In this document: in pieces, positions 8,417 to 15,753 of the stretch
Layout: the number at the start of each line of letters is the position of its first letter
How positions within the stretch are numbered: the stretch's first letter is position 1
Source: Candidatus Peregrinibacteria bacterium
Lineage (GTDB): Bacteria > Patescibacteriota > Gracilibacteria > Peribacterales > Peribacteraceae
Assembly (NCBI GenBank): GCA_030649955.1
Contig: JAUSFD010000010.1
Location: forward strand, 62,001-126,000
Direction of reading: 5' to 3'
DNA: 64,000 nt
Position numbers and translations under genes: made by a program
The notes under the pieces: generated by a model
Databases searched by the model: none
What the model was told of the DNA's origin: nothing
The model's input: the letters and a program-made list of their open reading frames with translations, nothing else

Positions 8417-9196
8417 TTAAGCATTTCGCTGCGCCCACAGCATATCGAACTGTGTCCTGTGTGCACGGACCAGCTCGGGTGCTCGGATGACGACCACACG
8501 TGGGTCAGCAGGCTCGCAGATGAAGTGCGAGACCTGGTCCTCCGCAATCATGAGGAAGTCCTTCGTGATTGGGAGATTGCCACGGAGTTGCATCGTGCGC
8601 TTCTCCCGCGAGTCATTCCTCTGAATCACCTCTGCCTGCGGCGATGGGGGATCAAGCACACGGGCGAAGAGGTTCTTCGCGAGACGCCTATGAATGAAGC
8701 TTCGCTCCTCTGGCGACTCGTATGTCATCTGTGCGGTCTCCCAGAACCCCGGTGTAGAGCCGATATGCAGGTATTCGTCCTTGAAAACATCCGGCATTTT
8801 CAGGTACTCCTCGCGGAAAGCCTCCACACCCTCGCGTAACTCAATCGTCTCTTCGCGATCCTCTTCGATATCCATGTACGGCAGCAGTGCGTCCAGACCC
8901 CGCAGAGAGAGCTCGAGCTTCCGGAGCTTCCTCTGCTCGCAGGAAATCTTTGCAATGAGCGCCTCTAGGGAGAGCGGACTGTACACACTCTGCTTGTTGT
9001 TCATCGGTTTCCCTACAACCAACCCTCGTTCCTCCAGGTGCTTGATCGTGCGGTAGACCGTGATGTGCGGCAGATGACTCTCTGCGGCGAGACGGGGAAT
9101 CGTGACGGATCGCAGCTTCAGGAGGAGGATGTAGAGATCGATCTCCCTCTCTGTGAGTGATGTGCGCCGGAGGAGGTCTCTAAGGCGTCTCTGCAT
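8417..9196 (-). CDS. TrmB-like transcriptional regulator
   Basis: 259 residues. The N-terminal winged helix (about residues 8-75) reads LLRRTSLTEREIDLYILLLK, then TIPRLAAESHLPHITVYRTI and KHLEERGLVVGK, as in TrmB/HVO-type regulators. A short coiled linker follows (residues 85-110), then a C-terminal domain of about 140 residues resembling the phospholipase-D-like sensor region often found with this DNA-binding domain. It may control the Cys-rich gene downstream and itself: a good promoter with an internal AT-rich palindrome lies upstream. Ligand unknown. Confidence 0.75.
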   Translation of the reverse strand: MQRRLRDLLRRTSLTEREIDLYILLLKLRSVTIPRLAAESHLPHITVYRTIKHLEERGLVVGKPMNNKQSVYSPLSLEALIAKISCEQRKLRKLELSLRGLDALLPYMDIEEDREETIELREGVEAFREEYLKMPDVFKDEYLHIGSTPGFWETAQMTYESPEERSFIHRRLAKNLFARVLDPPSPQAEVIQRNDSREKRTMQLRGNLPITKDFLMIAEDQVSHFICEPADPRVVVIRAPELVRAHRTQFDMLWAQRNA

Positions 9197-9239
9197 ATGC
9201 GTATTCTACAGTGGTGCTAGTAGGGCTGTTTGTAAGTAT

Positions 9240-9268
9240 ATTAAATAATATTATTATAATAATGTCAA
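9240..9268 (-). promoter_or_regulatory. Promoter of the TrmB-like gene with AT-rich palindrome
   Basis: Read on the minus strand: TTGACA (9263-9268), a 17-base spacer and TTTAAT (9240-9245). The spacer contains the perfect palindrome AATAATATTATT (9244-9255), a possible operator for autoregulation. Confidence 0.6.
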
Positions 9269-9290
9269 AAACGGGGATATTCCGCAATTC

Positions 9291-10949
9291 TCAAGGATTA
9301 TTGAGCAATCTATCGAGGCTCTCCGCCTTCCCTCGGTAAGTGGGATCAATTTCCAGCAGTTCCTCATACGTTGCACGAGCCTCTGCTTCTCTTCCAAATT
9401 TCAGATATAGAAGAGCCAGCTGATAGTGCGCAGGTGCATGGGATGGACGGAGCTCAATGGTCTTCTCGTATTCCTGGATGGCCCCTTCATTGTTCGCCCG
9501 TTCCTGGTGCACTCCTGCGAGATTGTAGTGCGCTTGCGCTTCTGTGGGATCGATAGCGAGTGCTTTCTTCAGAGCGTCCTCCGCATCGTCGTAGCGTGAT
9601 GCACGACCATACGTAGCACCCAGGTTCACGTACGCATCGACGTACTCAGGATTCCTCATCACCGCTTCCTCGAAGAGAGGGAGCGCTTCCTCAATATTTC
9701 CCTCAGTGAGCCGCAGGAATCCGATGTTGTTCATGGCGATCGCGGATTCGGGATGCACACGCAGGACATTCGTGAAGAGCGTCTCCGTCGATCGCCACAA
9801 TTGTGACTGCTGCCACGAGAGCACTCCGAGAATGGAGGAGAGGACTAAGGCCGCGAGGATGGCTGCCCGCCGAGCCATTCCCGATGGCGCGATCTCCTTC
9901 ACCAGAGCTCCGATTGCGAGGACGAGCCCAACGAGTGGGAGGTACGCGTACCGATCCGCTGCGAGTGTGATCTCATTCGCTTTCTCGTACGCGAGGAAGC
10001 TGGGGATGAGCGCGATGAGGAAGAGAAGCATGCCAGCGCTCATTCCTCGGATACGGTGACGCAGCGCGACGGTGATTCCGAGGAAGACGATGAGGATGCC
10101 GATCGCGAGGAGCTGTGCCCCACTCGTCAGCGTGAGATCAGTTGGAGCTGGATAGATTGCCGAGAGATTAAACGGTGCAAAGAATTTCGAGAGATAGAAG
10201 ACCGTACTCCGTATGGCGAGGAGGAGAATGTCGAAGATCGAGAGCACACTCACCGTGTGGGATTTCCCGAAGAGCGCAACGATGCCGAAGATCGCGCTCA
10301 GCCCGAAGTACGGCCATTTTTCGAGGATACTCCGCATGGAAATTCTCCTTCCTTCGTACCAATCAATCACGAGAAGAAGGACTGGTAGTGTGATCGCCGT
10401 CACCTTCGAGAGGAGTGCGAGTGCGAAGAGCAGGAGACTCACCAGGAGCGATCGCGAACTCCGCCCCTCCGATCGCACGTACGCGATCAGCGAACCGAGT
10501 GAGAATGCAGCCATCAGTAGTTCCTTCCGCGCGCTCACCCACGACACGGCCTCTGCATTCAGCGGGTGTACAGCGAAGAGGAGGGCTCCGATGAATGCTG
10601 CTGTCCTGTTTTTTAGCAGGAGAGTGAGCAACCAGAAGATGAGGATCACATTGAGCGCATGCAGCAGGAGGTTCGTCGTGTGGAAGACCGTTGCGCTGAA
10701 TCCAGCAATCGCGTGCTCGATCTGGAACGTGAGGAGCGTTGCGGGAATATAAAGTTCCGGATCGAACGAGGCGAAAATGCGCGGCGAGAAATTCCGGATG
10801 AGGGGGTTCTCGAGAATCAGTTGCGGGTCATCCCACGCGACGAAGTCCGCGCGGAGAGTGGGTGAGAACGCGAGGAGCGCAGCCGCGACGAGGAGGGCAG
10901 CGAAAGCCTCCGTGCGAAGTGAGCCGGTAGAGGTAGATGCTTGGTTCAT
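9291..10949 (-). CDS. TMTC/PMT-like membrane protein with C-terminal TPR repeats
   Basis: About 552 residues from the chosen Met (MNQASTSTGS). Around ten hydrophobic segments occupy residues 18-395. An early luminal loop, WDDPQLILENPLI, resembles the acidic loop of GT-C mannosyltransferases and the TMTC family. The last ~150 residues hold four tetratricopeptide repeats (for example NPEYVDAYVNLGATYGRASR). TMTC proteins O-mannosylate secreted proteins; that activity is plausible given the Ser-rich and giant surface proteins in this window, but is inferred. A longer frame reaches 11021 and would cover the divergent promoter, so the shorter start is preferred. Confidence 0.75.
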   Translation of the reverse strand: MNQASTSTGSLRTEAFAALLVAAALLAFSPTLRADFVAWDDPQLILENPLIRNFSPRIFASFDPELYIPATLLTFQIEHAIAGFSATVFHTTNLLLHALNVILIFWLLTLLLKNRTAAFIGALLFAVHPLNAEAVSWVSARKELLMAAFSLGSLIAYVRSEGRSSRSLLVSLLLFALALLSKVTAITLPVLLLVIDWYEGRRISMRSILEKWPYFGLSAIFGIVALFGKSHTVSVLSIFDILLLAIRSTVFYLSKFFAPFNLSAIYPAPTDLTLTSGAQLLAIGILIVFLGITVALRHRIRGMSAGMLLFLIALIPSFLAYEKANEITLAADRYAYLPLVGLVLAIGALVKEIAPSGMARRAAILAALVLSSILGVLSWQQSQLWRSTETLFTNVLRVHPESAIAMNNIGFLRLTEGNIEEALPLFEEAVMRNPEYVDAYVNLGATYGRASRYDDAEDALKKALAIDPTEAQAHYNLAGVHQERANNEGAIQEYEKTIELRPSHAPAHYQLALLYLKFGREAEARATYEELLEIDPTYRGKAESLDRLLNNP

Positions 10950-10973
10950 TCCTGCTGTAGCGAAGACTACCAC

Positions 10974-11002
10974 TAGTTTCACTGGTGATTGTGATGTATA
11001 AT
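10974..11002 (+). promoter_or_regulatory. Promoter of secreted propeller-like protein
   Basis: A perfect TATAAT at 10997-11002 lies 33 bases before the ATG at 11036. The -35 region (TAGTTT at 10974) is poor, so only the -10 box is well supported. Confidence 0.5.
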
Positions 11003-11035
11003 ACTCATGACAAACATCCATACCCCCTTTCTCGT

Positions 11036-12217
11036 ATGAAGCTCTTCGCTAAGAACAAGACGCAAGCACTGCTTGCCGGTGGCCTAGGAGTCTTCACGCT
11101 GGCTATCATTTCCCTGCACGCGTACCAAGTGCAGGATCTCAGCCTGACTGCGCAGGTCCCAACTGCGTGCTTCAATACCGTGGATGACGATGGTGACGGG
11201 AAAGTAGATGCCTGGAAGATCGTGAAGTCGAAGTCCGTGGTCCCAGGAGATGAGTCGGGGAGTGTAGGAGTCATTAGTGGTGACTACGCGTACTACGGCA
11301 CGTCGAGCATCACGCCAAGCATTGTGAAGTGGCGACTCTCTACCTTCACGAAGGTAGCGACACTCGCTCTCGATGCAGATGCCACCAATGATGGTTTCAT
11401 GGATGCTGCTCTCCTGAGTGAGGATGGTCAGACAGCCTTCTTCAGTTTTCAGCTAGGGAAGGTCATTCCCATCGATCTCACCACCTTCACGCAAAAACCA
11501 CCAATCAGTGTGCCTGTGCCCGAAAGTGGATACGGGGCAACTCCACTGGCTGTTCGGGGTAATTATCTGTACGTCGGCACCGCGGGCGGTGTATCTGTTC
11601 CCGGTATAATCACGAGAGTCGATCTCTCCGGATCAACGCCAAACGCCGTTTTGTATTTGAATGAAGGTGAGAGCATGCTCCCCTTCGGTTTCGTCCTCGA
11701 TGGACAGTCCCTCTTCATTGGAACGGGTGATTCCCCCGCGCAATTGGTGAAGATTAACCTTGAAACATTCACGCGAGAAAATGCTATTTCGCTGGGAATT
11801 GCATCTGCCATTCACTCGGGAATTCGCAGCGGCAATTTCGGGTACTTCCTTGGAAATGGCAGTCTTGCAAAAGTGGATTTGGTCAACTTCAAGACAGTGA
11901 AGGTGAAAACCATTTCTTGGAAGATTACAAACATCGGAGGCTTGCTGCTCGATCCGCTAGGGACCTATGGCTACTTCACCGAGAATCGCACGGATTCCAC
12001 TCCTGCGAAGATCCACGCTGTCCGGCTCTCCGATCTTTCCCTTACCAAGGCAGTGGCCTTCGCAAAAAATGAGAGTGAACTCGGGGGTGCGCTCATCGAT
12101 ACTGTCCGGGATGCACTGTACGTTCATCCGGCGAAGTACACTTCTGTTCGGCTCGTGAAGATCGCCCTCAACGATCGTGAGTGCGTGAACAAGAACGACA
12201 TCTCCGAAGCGAACTGA
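11036..12217 (+). CDS. Secreted beta-propeller-like protein with DxDxDG calcium loop
   Basis: 393 residues. The start MKLFAKNKTQ is chosen because the longer frame from 10985 would run through the -10 box. A signal anchor or signal peptide (residues 8-28, LLAGGLGVFTLAIISLHAY) is followed by DDDGDGKVDAW, a thrombospondin type 3/dockerin-like calcium loop. The rest consists of repeats in which a YxGT or FIGTG strand alternates with a VDL/IDLTTF strand, about 45-50 residues apart, consistent with a propeller. The repeats recall the LVIVD-like section of the giant protein at 21138. Role unknown; extracellular binding is likely. Confidence 0.65.
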   Translation: MKLFAKNKTQALLAGGLGVFTLAIISLHAYQVQDLSLTAQVPTACFNTVDDDGDGKVDAWKIVKSKSVVPGDESGSVGVISGDYAYYGTSSITPSIVKWRLSTFTKVATLALDADATNDGFMDAALLSEDGQTAFFSFQLGKVIPIDLTTFTQKPPISVPVPESGYGATPLAVRGNYLYVGTAGGVSVPGIITRVDLSGSTPNAVLYLNEGESMLPFGFVLDGQSLFIGTGDSPAQLVKINLETFTRENAISLGIASAIHSGIRSGNFGYFLGNGSLAKVDLVNFKTVKVKTISWKITNIGGLLLDPLGTYGYFTENRTDSTPAKIHAVRLSDLSLTKAVAFAKNESELGGALIDTVRDALYVHPAKYTSVRLVKIALNDRECVNKNDISEAN

Positions 12218-12233
12218 TCACGTATTGAGTGAG

Positions 12234-12269
12234 CGAGGCCGAGCAACTGGGTTGCGAGGCCTCGTTTTT
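12234..12269 (+). terminator. Intrinsic terminator
   Basis: The stem CGAGGCC (12234-12240) pairs with GGCCTCG (12258-12264) and is followed directly by TTTTT, 17 bases after the stop of the secreted protein gene. Confidence 0.8.
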
Positions 12270-12326
12270 CAATGGGGGAGGGAAAGCAAGGTGGAGCACA
12301 AGGACGTTACTTCTCCATCTTTTCTC

Positions 12327-12365
12327 TTGATTTACATGATTATCCCATGTATAATCAGCATGTAA
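12327..12365 (+). promoter_or_regulatory. Toxin-antitoxin promoter and operator
   Basis: TTGATT (12327-12332), a 17-base spacer and TATAAT (12350-12355). The inverted repeat TTACATG-ATTAT...ATAAT-cag-CATGTAA (12332-12365) covers the spacer and -10 box. Toxin-antitoxin operons are normally self-repressed at such palindromes. Confidence 0.75.
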
Positions 12366-12374
12366 TTCTCATCT

Positions 12375-12659
12375 ATGCTCTCCGAGTTCATCTCCATCAC
12401 GAATCTCCAGCGGCAATTGAAGAAGGTCTTCTACTCCAAGCAGCCGATCCACGTTGTGCTGAGTAACAACAAGGTCAGTGGTATCGTGTTCTCGCAGGAA
12501 GCGGCCCAGTTGATGCTCGATTCGGGAATGCTCGACCAGCTGCGGGAAGAACTCTGGGAACTCGATGACAAGGAGACACGTGACCTCGTTGTCCGCCATC
12601 GCGAAGGGAAGACACGCCCCGTACTGTTCGATGGATTCGCAAAGGAGCATGGCGTATAG
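12375..12659 (+). CDS. Phd/YefM-like antitoxin
   Basis: 94 residues. The N-terminal half (ISITNLQRQLKKVFYSKQPI, then HVVLSNNKVSGIVFSQEAAQ) matches the Phd/YefM DNA-binding fold. The acidic, helical C-terminal half would neutralise the toxin. It is the first gene of a two-gene operon: its stop lies 9 bases inside the toxin gene, so translation is coupled. Autoregulation is supported by the palindrome over the promoter. Family assignment is from pattern only. Confidence 0.75.
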   Translation: MLSEFISITNLQRQLKKVFYSKQPIHVVLSNNKVSGIVFSQEAAQLMLDSGMLDQLREELWELDDKETRDLVVRHREGKTRPVLFDGFAKEHGV

Positions 12660-12918
12660 GATAGTCATTGCGGATGAGCGGATCTGGAGAAAGGATTGCG
12701 GCAAAATCCCCAAAGAACAGTTGCAGCAGATCCTCCGGAAAATCCGCGCACTCGCAGGGGATCCCTGGGCAGGGAATGTGCAGGTGAAACAGTTGAAGAA
12801 CGAGGAGCTCGCTGATTTCCGGTTACGCATCGGTGAGTACCGCGTGCTCTTCCAGAAGGATGAGGAGCAGAGGGTTATTACGTTGTTGCGTCTGCTGCAT
12901 CGGTCGAAGTTGTACTGA
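12649..12918 (+). CDS. RelE/ParE-type toxin
   Basis: 89 residues from ATG at 12649, a start that overlaps the antitoxin stop. The frame continues upstream, but the peptide MAYRIVIADERIW begins like a RelE/ParE protein. The middle shows PWAGNVQVKQLKNEELADFR, then LRIGEYRVLF and a final VITLLRLLHRSKLY, the usual RelE pattern of a conserved Arg-Ile-Gly-x-Tyr-Arg-Val strand and a basic C-terminus. RelE enzymes cleave mRNA on the ribosome; ParE relatives poison gyrase, and sequence alone does not separate them here. No frameshift is seen, so the pair appears intact. Confidence 0.8.
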   Translation: MAYRIVIADERIWRKDCGKIPKEQLQQILRKIRALAGDPWAGNVQVKQLKNEELADFRLRIGEYRVLFQKDEEQRVITLLRLLHRSKLY

Positions 12919-12937
12919 AGTCGCAATCGTTGAACGG

Positions 12938-13012
12938 GCGACATCTCTGCGTAGCGGTATCGCAGCTCAGGTGTGATCATCCCGCGAAGCCGGATGGAGC
13001 CGCCTCGGGGAT
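12938..13012. repeat. Direct repeat, left copy, including tRNA-Thr 3' end
   Basis: These 75 bases match 13604-13678 at a constant 666-base offset; 12953-13012 differs at only 3 positions of 60. The last 18 bases (from 12995) copy the acceptor end and part of the T arm of the tRNA-Thr gene. The repeats bracket the DUF3592 gene, as att sites would, or mark an old tandem duplication. Confidence 0.85.
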
Positions 13013-13045
13013 CTTCTAGCTTCGTTGCATAGATGCGATCTTGGA

Positions 13046-13573
13046 TCAAGCTACGCTGCTCTTTCGTAGAGACCACCCTTGCCACAATGCGACAAGGAAG
13101 CAGACTGATCCAAGGAGAAAATCGGTGGTCGCCGGACTGCGGGCACCGGGTTGCAGAGTTGATCGTGCAGGAGCCTCAGGGTCGAACGATACAGGTATCT
13201 GCCCACCTATGGGAAAGCGCTCTTGTGCGCGTCGCTCTGCTTCAGGTCGGCGGATGTGCTCGCGATGCTGATCGAGAACGAATGTGGCGTCGTCCCCTGC
13301 GTATTCCCGACCGCCGACTTCGTACTGGTAATTGACGTTGGCGTAGAAGCTCGCGTACTTTTTCGATTCCTCAACGAAGTACAAGAAATCGAGATGCCCT
13401 GAGAACGTTACGGAAACACCAGTAATAGTCGCGGTAGTTTGCGGCCAAGACTCGCTATTCCACGGCGCTGGATGCGTTAGGAGGCCTTTGGCGAAGAAGA
13501 ATATGCCTGTGCAGAGGGGCACGACCACGAAGAGCGATAGGAGATAGCAGGATGGAGTACGAGTAGCATGCAT
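13046..13573 (-). CDS. DUF3592-like membrane protein
   Basis: 175 residues. The topology matches DUF3592: one N-terminal helix (SCYLLSLFVVVPLCTGIFFF), an exposed domain starting WPQTTATITGVSV, the strand YEVGGREYAGDDA, the motif FPIGGQIPVSFDPEAPARST, and a second helix (LLGSVCFLVALWQGWSL). Function of the family is unknown. The gene is alone between two direct repeats that contain part of tRNA-Thr, so it looks like cargo of a small insertion. Its orientation is opposite to the preceding toxin-antitoxin pair. Confidence 0.75.
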   Translation of the reverse strand: MHATRTPSCYLLSLFVVVPLCTGIFFFAKGLLTHPAPWNSESWPQTTATITGVSVTFSGHLDFLYFVEESKKYASFYANVNYQYEVGGREYAGDDATFVLDQHREHIRRPEAERRAQERFPIGGQIPVSFDPEAPARSTLQPGARSPATTDFLLGSVCFLVALWQGWSLRKSSVA

Positions 13574-13603
13574 TTCGTGATGAGAGGAATCTCTCGCATC
13601 ATA

Positions 13604-13678
13604 GCGACATCGCGGCGGAGCGGTATCGCAGCTCAGGTGCGATGATTCCGCGAAGCCGGATGGAGCCGCCTCGGGGAT
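13604..13678. repeat. Direct repeat, right copy, overlapping tRNA-Thr
   Basis: Partner of 12938-13012. Its last 18 bases (13661-13678) are the genuine 3' end of tRNA-Thr; the rest is the sequence just downstream of the tRNA. Confidence 0.85.
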
Positions 13679-13735
13679 TTGAACCCCGGACCCTCGGTTT
13701 ACGATACCGATGCTCTACCACTGAGCTAAGGCGGC
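13661..13735 (-). tRNA. tRNA-Thr (anticodon CGU)
   Basis: A full cloverleaf reads on the minus strand: acceptor stem GCCGCCT/AGGCGGC, D arm GCTC/GAGC, anticodon stem TCGGT/ACCGA with loop ATCGTAA, T arm CGGGG/CCCCG with TTCAAAT. The anticodon is CGT and CCA is encoded. Fragments of this gene occur on both sides (12995-13012 and 13815-13828). Confidence 0.95.
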
Positions 13736-13781
13736 GTGTGAATGAAAGGAACGTGCGATCTTGTAGCGATACCACTGCCTG

Positions 13782-13833
13782 CCCCGCGAAGTCCGCCGCA
13801 GCGGACGAAGTGGGGAGCTAAGGCGGCGTGTGA
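13782..13833. repeat. Hairpin plus duplicated tRNA-Thr 5' end
   Basis: A hairpin with stem parts CCCC, GTCCGC/GCGGAC and GGGG spans 13782-13815. Right after it, 19 bases (13815-13833) are identical to 13723-13741, i.e. the first 13 bases of tRNA-Thr and its upstream flank. Confidence 0.8.
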
Positions 13834-13949
13834 GATAAAGATCGCTGCGGAAATCGGCCTTCTGCTACCGTAAGGCGTTTCTGCGCGGTAGTCTACAAGC
13901 GGTTTCCCGCTGAGGACAAGCGATTTCCAGAGGGTATACTCCCATTCCT

Positions 13950-15032
13950 ATGGATAGGAACACCGCCCTCCTCTGGTCCTGGCTCAACGTCCTCACGAAG
14001 CGGCGGTACGACGCGATTCGTGAGGTCTATGGGGATCTGGAGTCTTCGACGAAGCACGTGAGTGAAGAGTTCCTCCGGGGACTCGGGTGCAAAGAGGAGA
14101 CTGCGCGCGAGACGCTCATGCGCATGGAGGCGTTCGACGCCGAGATGTACGAGAAGGATCTCGCAAAGCGATCGCTCACATTCCTCACGATCGAGGACAG
14201 CGATTACCCTTCTCGCTTACATGAGCTCCCCGATCCCCCGATCTTCCTCTACGCGCGCGGCGACCTTGCCATCCTCGAGCAGCCGCTCATCGCGCTCGTG
14301 GGGACACGCGAGATCAGTGCGTACGGGAGGAGAGTCGTGCAGGAATTCACCCCCGCGTTCGTCTCTGCTGGCATGGTGACCGTGAGCGGGCTGGCTGCAG
14401 GGATCGATGCGGAAGTTGCCGTGCAAACAATCAAGAGTGGTGGCAGAACGGTCGCTGTCCTGGGCCACGGTCTCGGCATGATATTCCCGCAGAGCAACAC
14501 TGCACTTGCGAAGGAGATTGTAGAGGAGGGTGGTCTCCTCCTCACCGAGTTTGCGCTCGATATCTCACCGGGGAAGTTCACTTTCCCTGCGCGTAACCGC
14601 ATCATCGCCGGATTGGGACTCGGAACAGTAGTTCTCGAAGCGGGTGAGGGAAGCGGCGCCATCATCACCGCGGATCTCGCACTCGAGTACGGTCGCGATG
14701 TCTTCGCTGTCCCTGGGCAGATCTTCGACCCGCACTACGCGGGTTGCCACGGATTGATCACAAAGGGGCACGCGAAGCTCGTCACGACTCCCCAAGAGGT
14801 CCTCGAGGAAATCGGCGTCGTCACGTCCACACGCGAAGTCGTTTCTTCCTACACACCCACAACACCCGATGAAGAAGCCGTCTTCGCTGCCCTCACCACC
14901 ATGCCTCAGCAAGTGGATGATGTCGTCGAGCGCACCGGGCTCGATGCCCCCAGAGTGGGTGTTGCCCTCACCATGATGGAGATCGCCGGCGCAGCGAAGA
15001 ATGTAGGTGGGGGGATGTGGGTGAAGGGGTAG
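13950..15032 (+). CDS. dprA: DNA processing protein DprA
   Basis: 360 residues, usual length. DprA loads RecA on incoming single-stranded DNA during natural transformation. A helix-hairpin-helix-like region (1-60) precedes the Rossmann core: LVGTREISAYGRR, SGLAAGIDAEVA, VAVLGHGLGMIFPQSN, FPARNRIIAGLG, LEAGEGSGAIITADLALEYG and VFAVPGQIFDPHYAGCHGLI. A C-terminal winged helix is present (PDEEAVFAALTTMPQQVDDV). A TATACT box at 13935-13940 is followed by the ATG within 10 bases, so the mRNA may be nearly leaderless. Other competence genes are not in the window. Confidence 0.95.
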   Translation: MDRNTALLWSWLNVLTKRRYDAIREVYGDLESSTKHVSEEFLRGLGCKEETARETLMRMEAFDAEMYEKDLAKRSLTFLTIEDSDYPSRLHELPDPPIFLYARGDLAILEQPLIALVGTREISAYGRRVVQEFTPAFVSAGMVTVSGLAAGIDAEVAVQTIKSGGRTVAVLGHGLGMIFPQSNTALAKEIVEEGGLLLTEFALDISPGKFTFPARNRIIAGLGLGTVVLEAGEGSGAIITADLALEYGRDVFAVPGQIFDPHYAGCHGLITKGHAKLVTTPQEVLEEIGVVTSTREVVSSYTPTTPDEEAVFAALTTMPQQVDDVVERTGLDAPRVGVALTMMEIAGAAKNVGGGMWVKG

Positions 15033-15195
15033 CTGAGCGGGTGCCCTCACCCGCCTCCGTCCGCCTAGGCGGACTACGGACGGGCAAGCCCTCGCCCTCT
15101 CCCGGACGCGGGAGAGGGAACTGTATGTTGTTCTGTTGAATCGCCCCCTTCTCCCGCGTCCGGGAGAAGGGTCGGGGATGAGGGCACCCGCTCAG
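15033..15195. repeat. Nested cruciform intergenic repeat, copy B
   Basis: The outer arms are a perfect 17-bp inverted repeat (CTGAGCGGGTGCCCTCA at 15033 and its complement at 15179). Inside are the palindrome GTCCGCCTAGGCGGAC, hairpin CCCTCTCCCG-GACG-CGGGAGAGGG (15095-15118) and hairpin CCCTTCTCCCG-CGTC-CGGGAGAAGGG (15146-15171). It has the same parts as copy A, inverted. Confidence 0.9.
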
Positions 15196-15198
15196 TAT

Positions 15199-15232
15199 GA
15201 AAAAACCCACCCCCTGAGGCAGGTTTCTTCGC
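15199..15232 (-). terminator. Probable terminator of the 49-residue gene
   Basis: Read on the minus strand, AAACCTGCC and GGGTGGGTTT form an imperfect stem followed by a run of six T, directly after the small gene at 15244. Confidence 0.55.
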
Positions 15233-15243
15233 TCGAGCCGAGG

Positions 15244-15393
15244 TTATTGTCCCTTACCACCCTCGAACTGCCTCGCCAACTCCGCTTTCAAATCCTTGAG
15301 ACCCTTCTGAACTTCTGGATCCTGCTGAAGTTCTGCTGCAAATTGCTCCATGTCCTTAGCCTCGGGCTGCCCGCCCATCTGTTCGACTGCCAT
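15244..15393 (-). CDS. Small hypothetical protein (49 aa)
   Basis: ATG at 15393 opens a 49-residue frame, beginning MAVEQMGGQPEAKDMEQFAA and ending LARQFEGGKGQ. The peptide is soluble, helical and charged, with regular i/i+4 spacing typical of a real small protein, and a terminator follows. No family is recognised and no ribosome-binding site is evident. It is transcribed towards dprA, with repeat copy B between the two. Confidence 0.5.
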   Translation of the reverse strand: MAVEQMGGQPEAKDMEQFAAELQQDPEVQKGLKDLKAELARQFEGGKGQ

Positions 15394-15507
15394 AGTGATT
15401 GGGGGAAGTGAATGAAACTGCAATCAGCATAGTCCGCGTGACTGCAAGGTCAATGAAGTTGGCGGTCTTCCGGTCGGCGAAAGATGGGGAAAGCTCGATC
15501 ATGGCCT

Positions 15508-15612
15508 ATGGAAGCGGAAAAGATCATCCCGGTGAACGGAGAGTTCAGGGACTTCTCGTGGCACATTCTCAAGGAGCTACTACTTCTCCGCGGTGATACC
15601 AAGTTGCAATAA
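15508..15612 (+). CDS. Possible micro-protein or gene remnant (34 aa)
   Basis: The frame ATG 15508 to TAA 15612 encodes MEAEKIIPVNGEFRDFSWHI and then KELLLLRGDTKLQ, a protein-like sequence. It is the only protein-like frame I see in the 360-base gap 15394-15753. The remainder of that gap holds a hairpin at 15637-15670 (CGTAAAGC/GCTTTACG enclosing GGCACGTGCC). It may be the end of a decayed gene. Confidence 0.25.
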   Translation: MEAEKIIPVNGEFRDFSWHILKELLLLRGDTKLQ

Positions 15613-15753
15613 AAAGATTACGAATACAGAAAACCGCGTAAAGCGGCACGTGCCGCCACGCGGCTTTACGAGCCAGTAACCCCCTCATCTCGTATCGCCG
15701 TAGCGATATCGACGCCATGAAGCATGTATCGCACAAAATCCATTCGTCACGTT

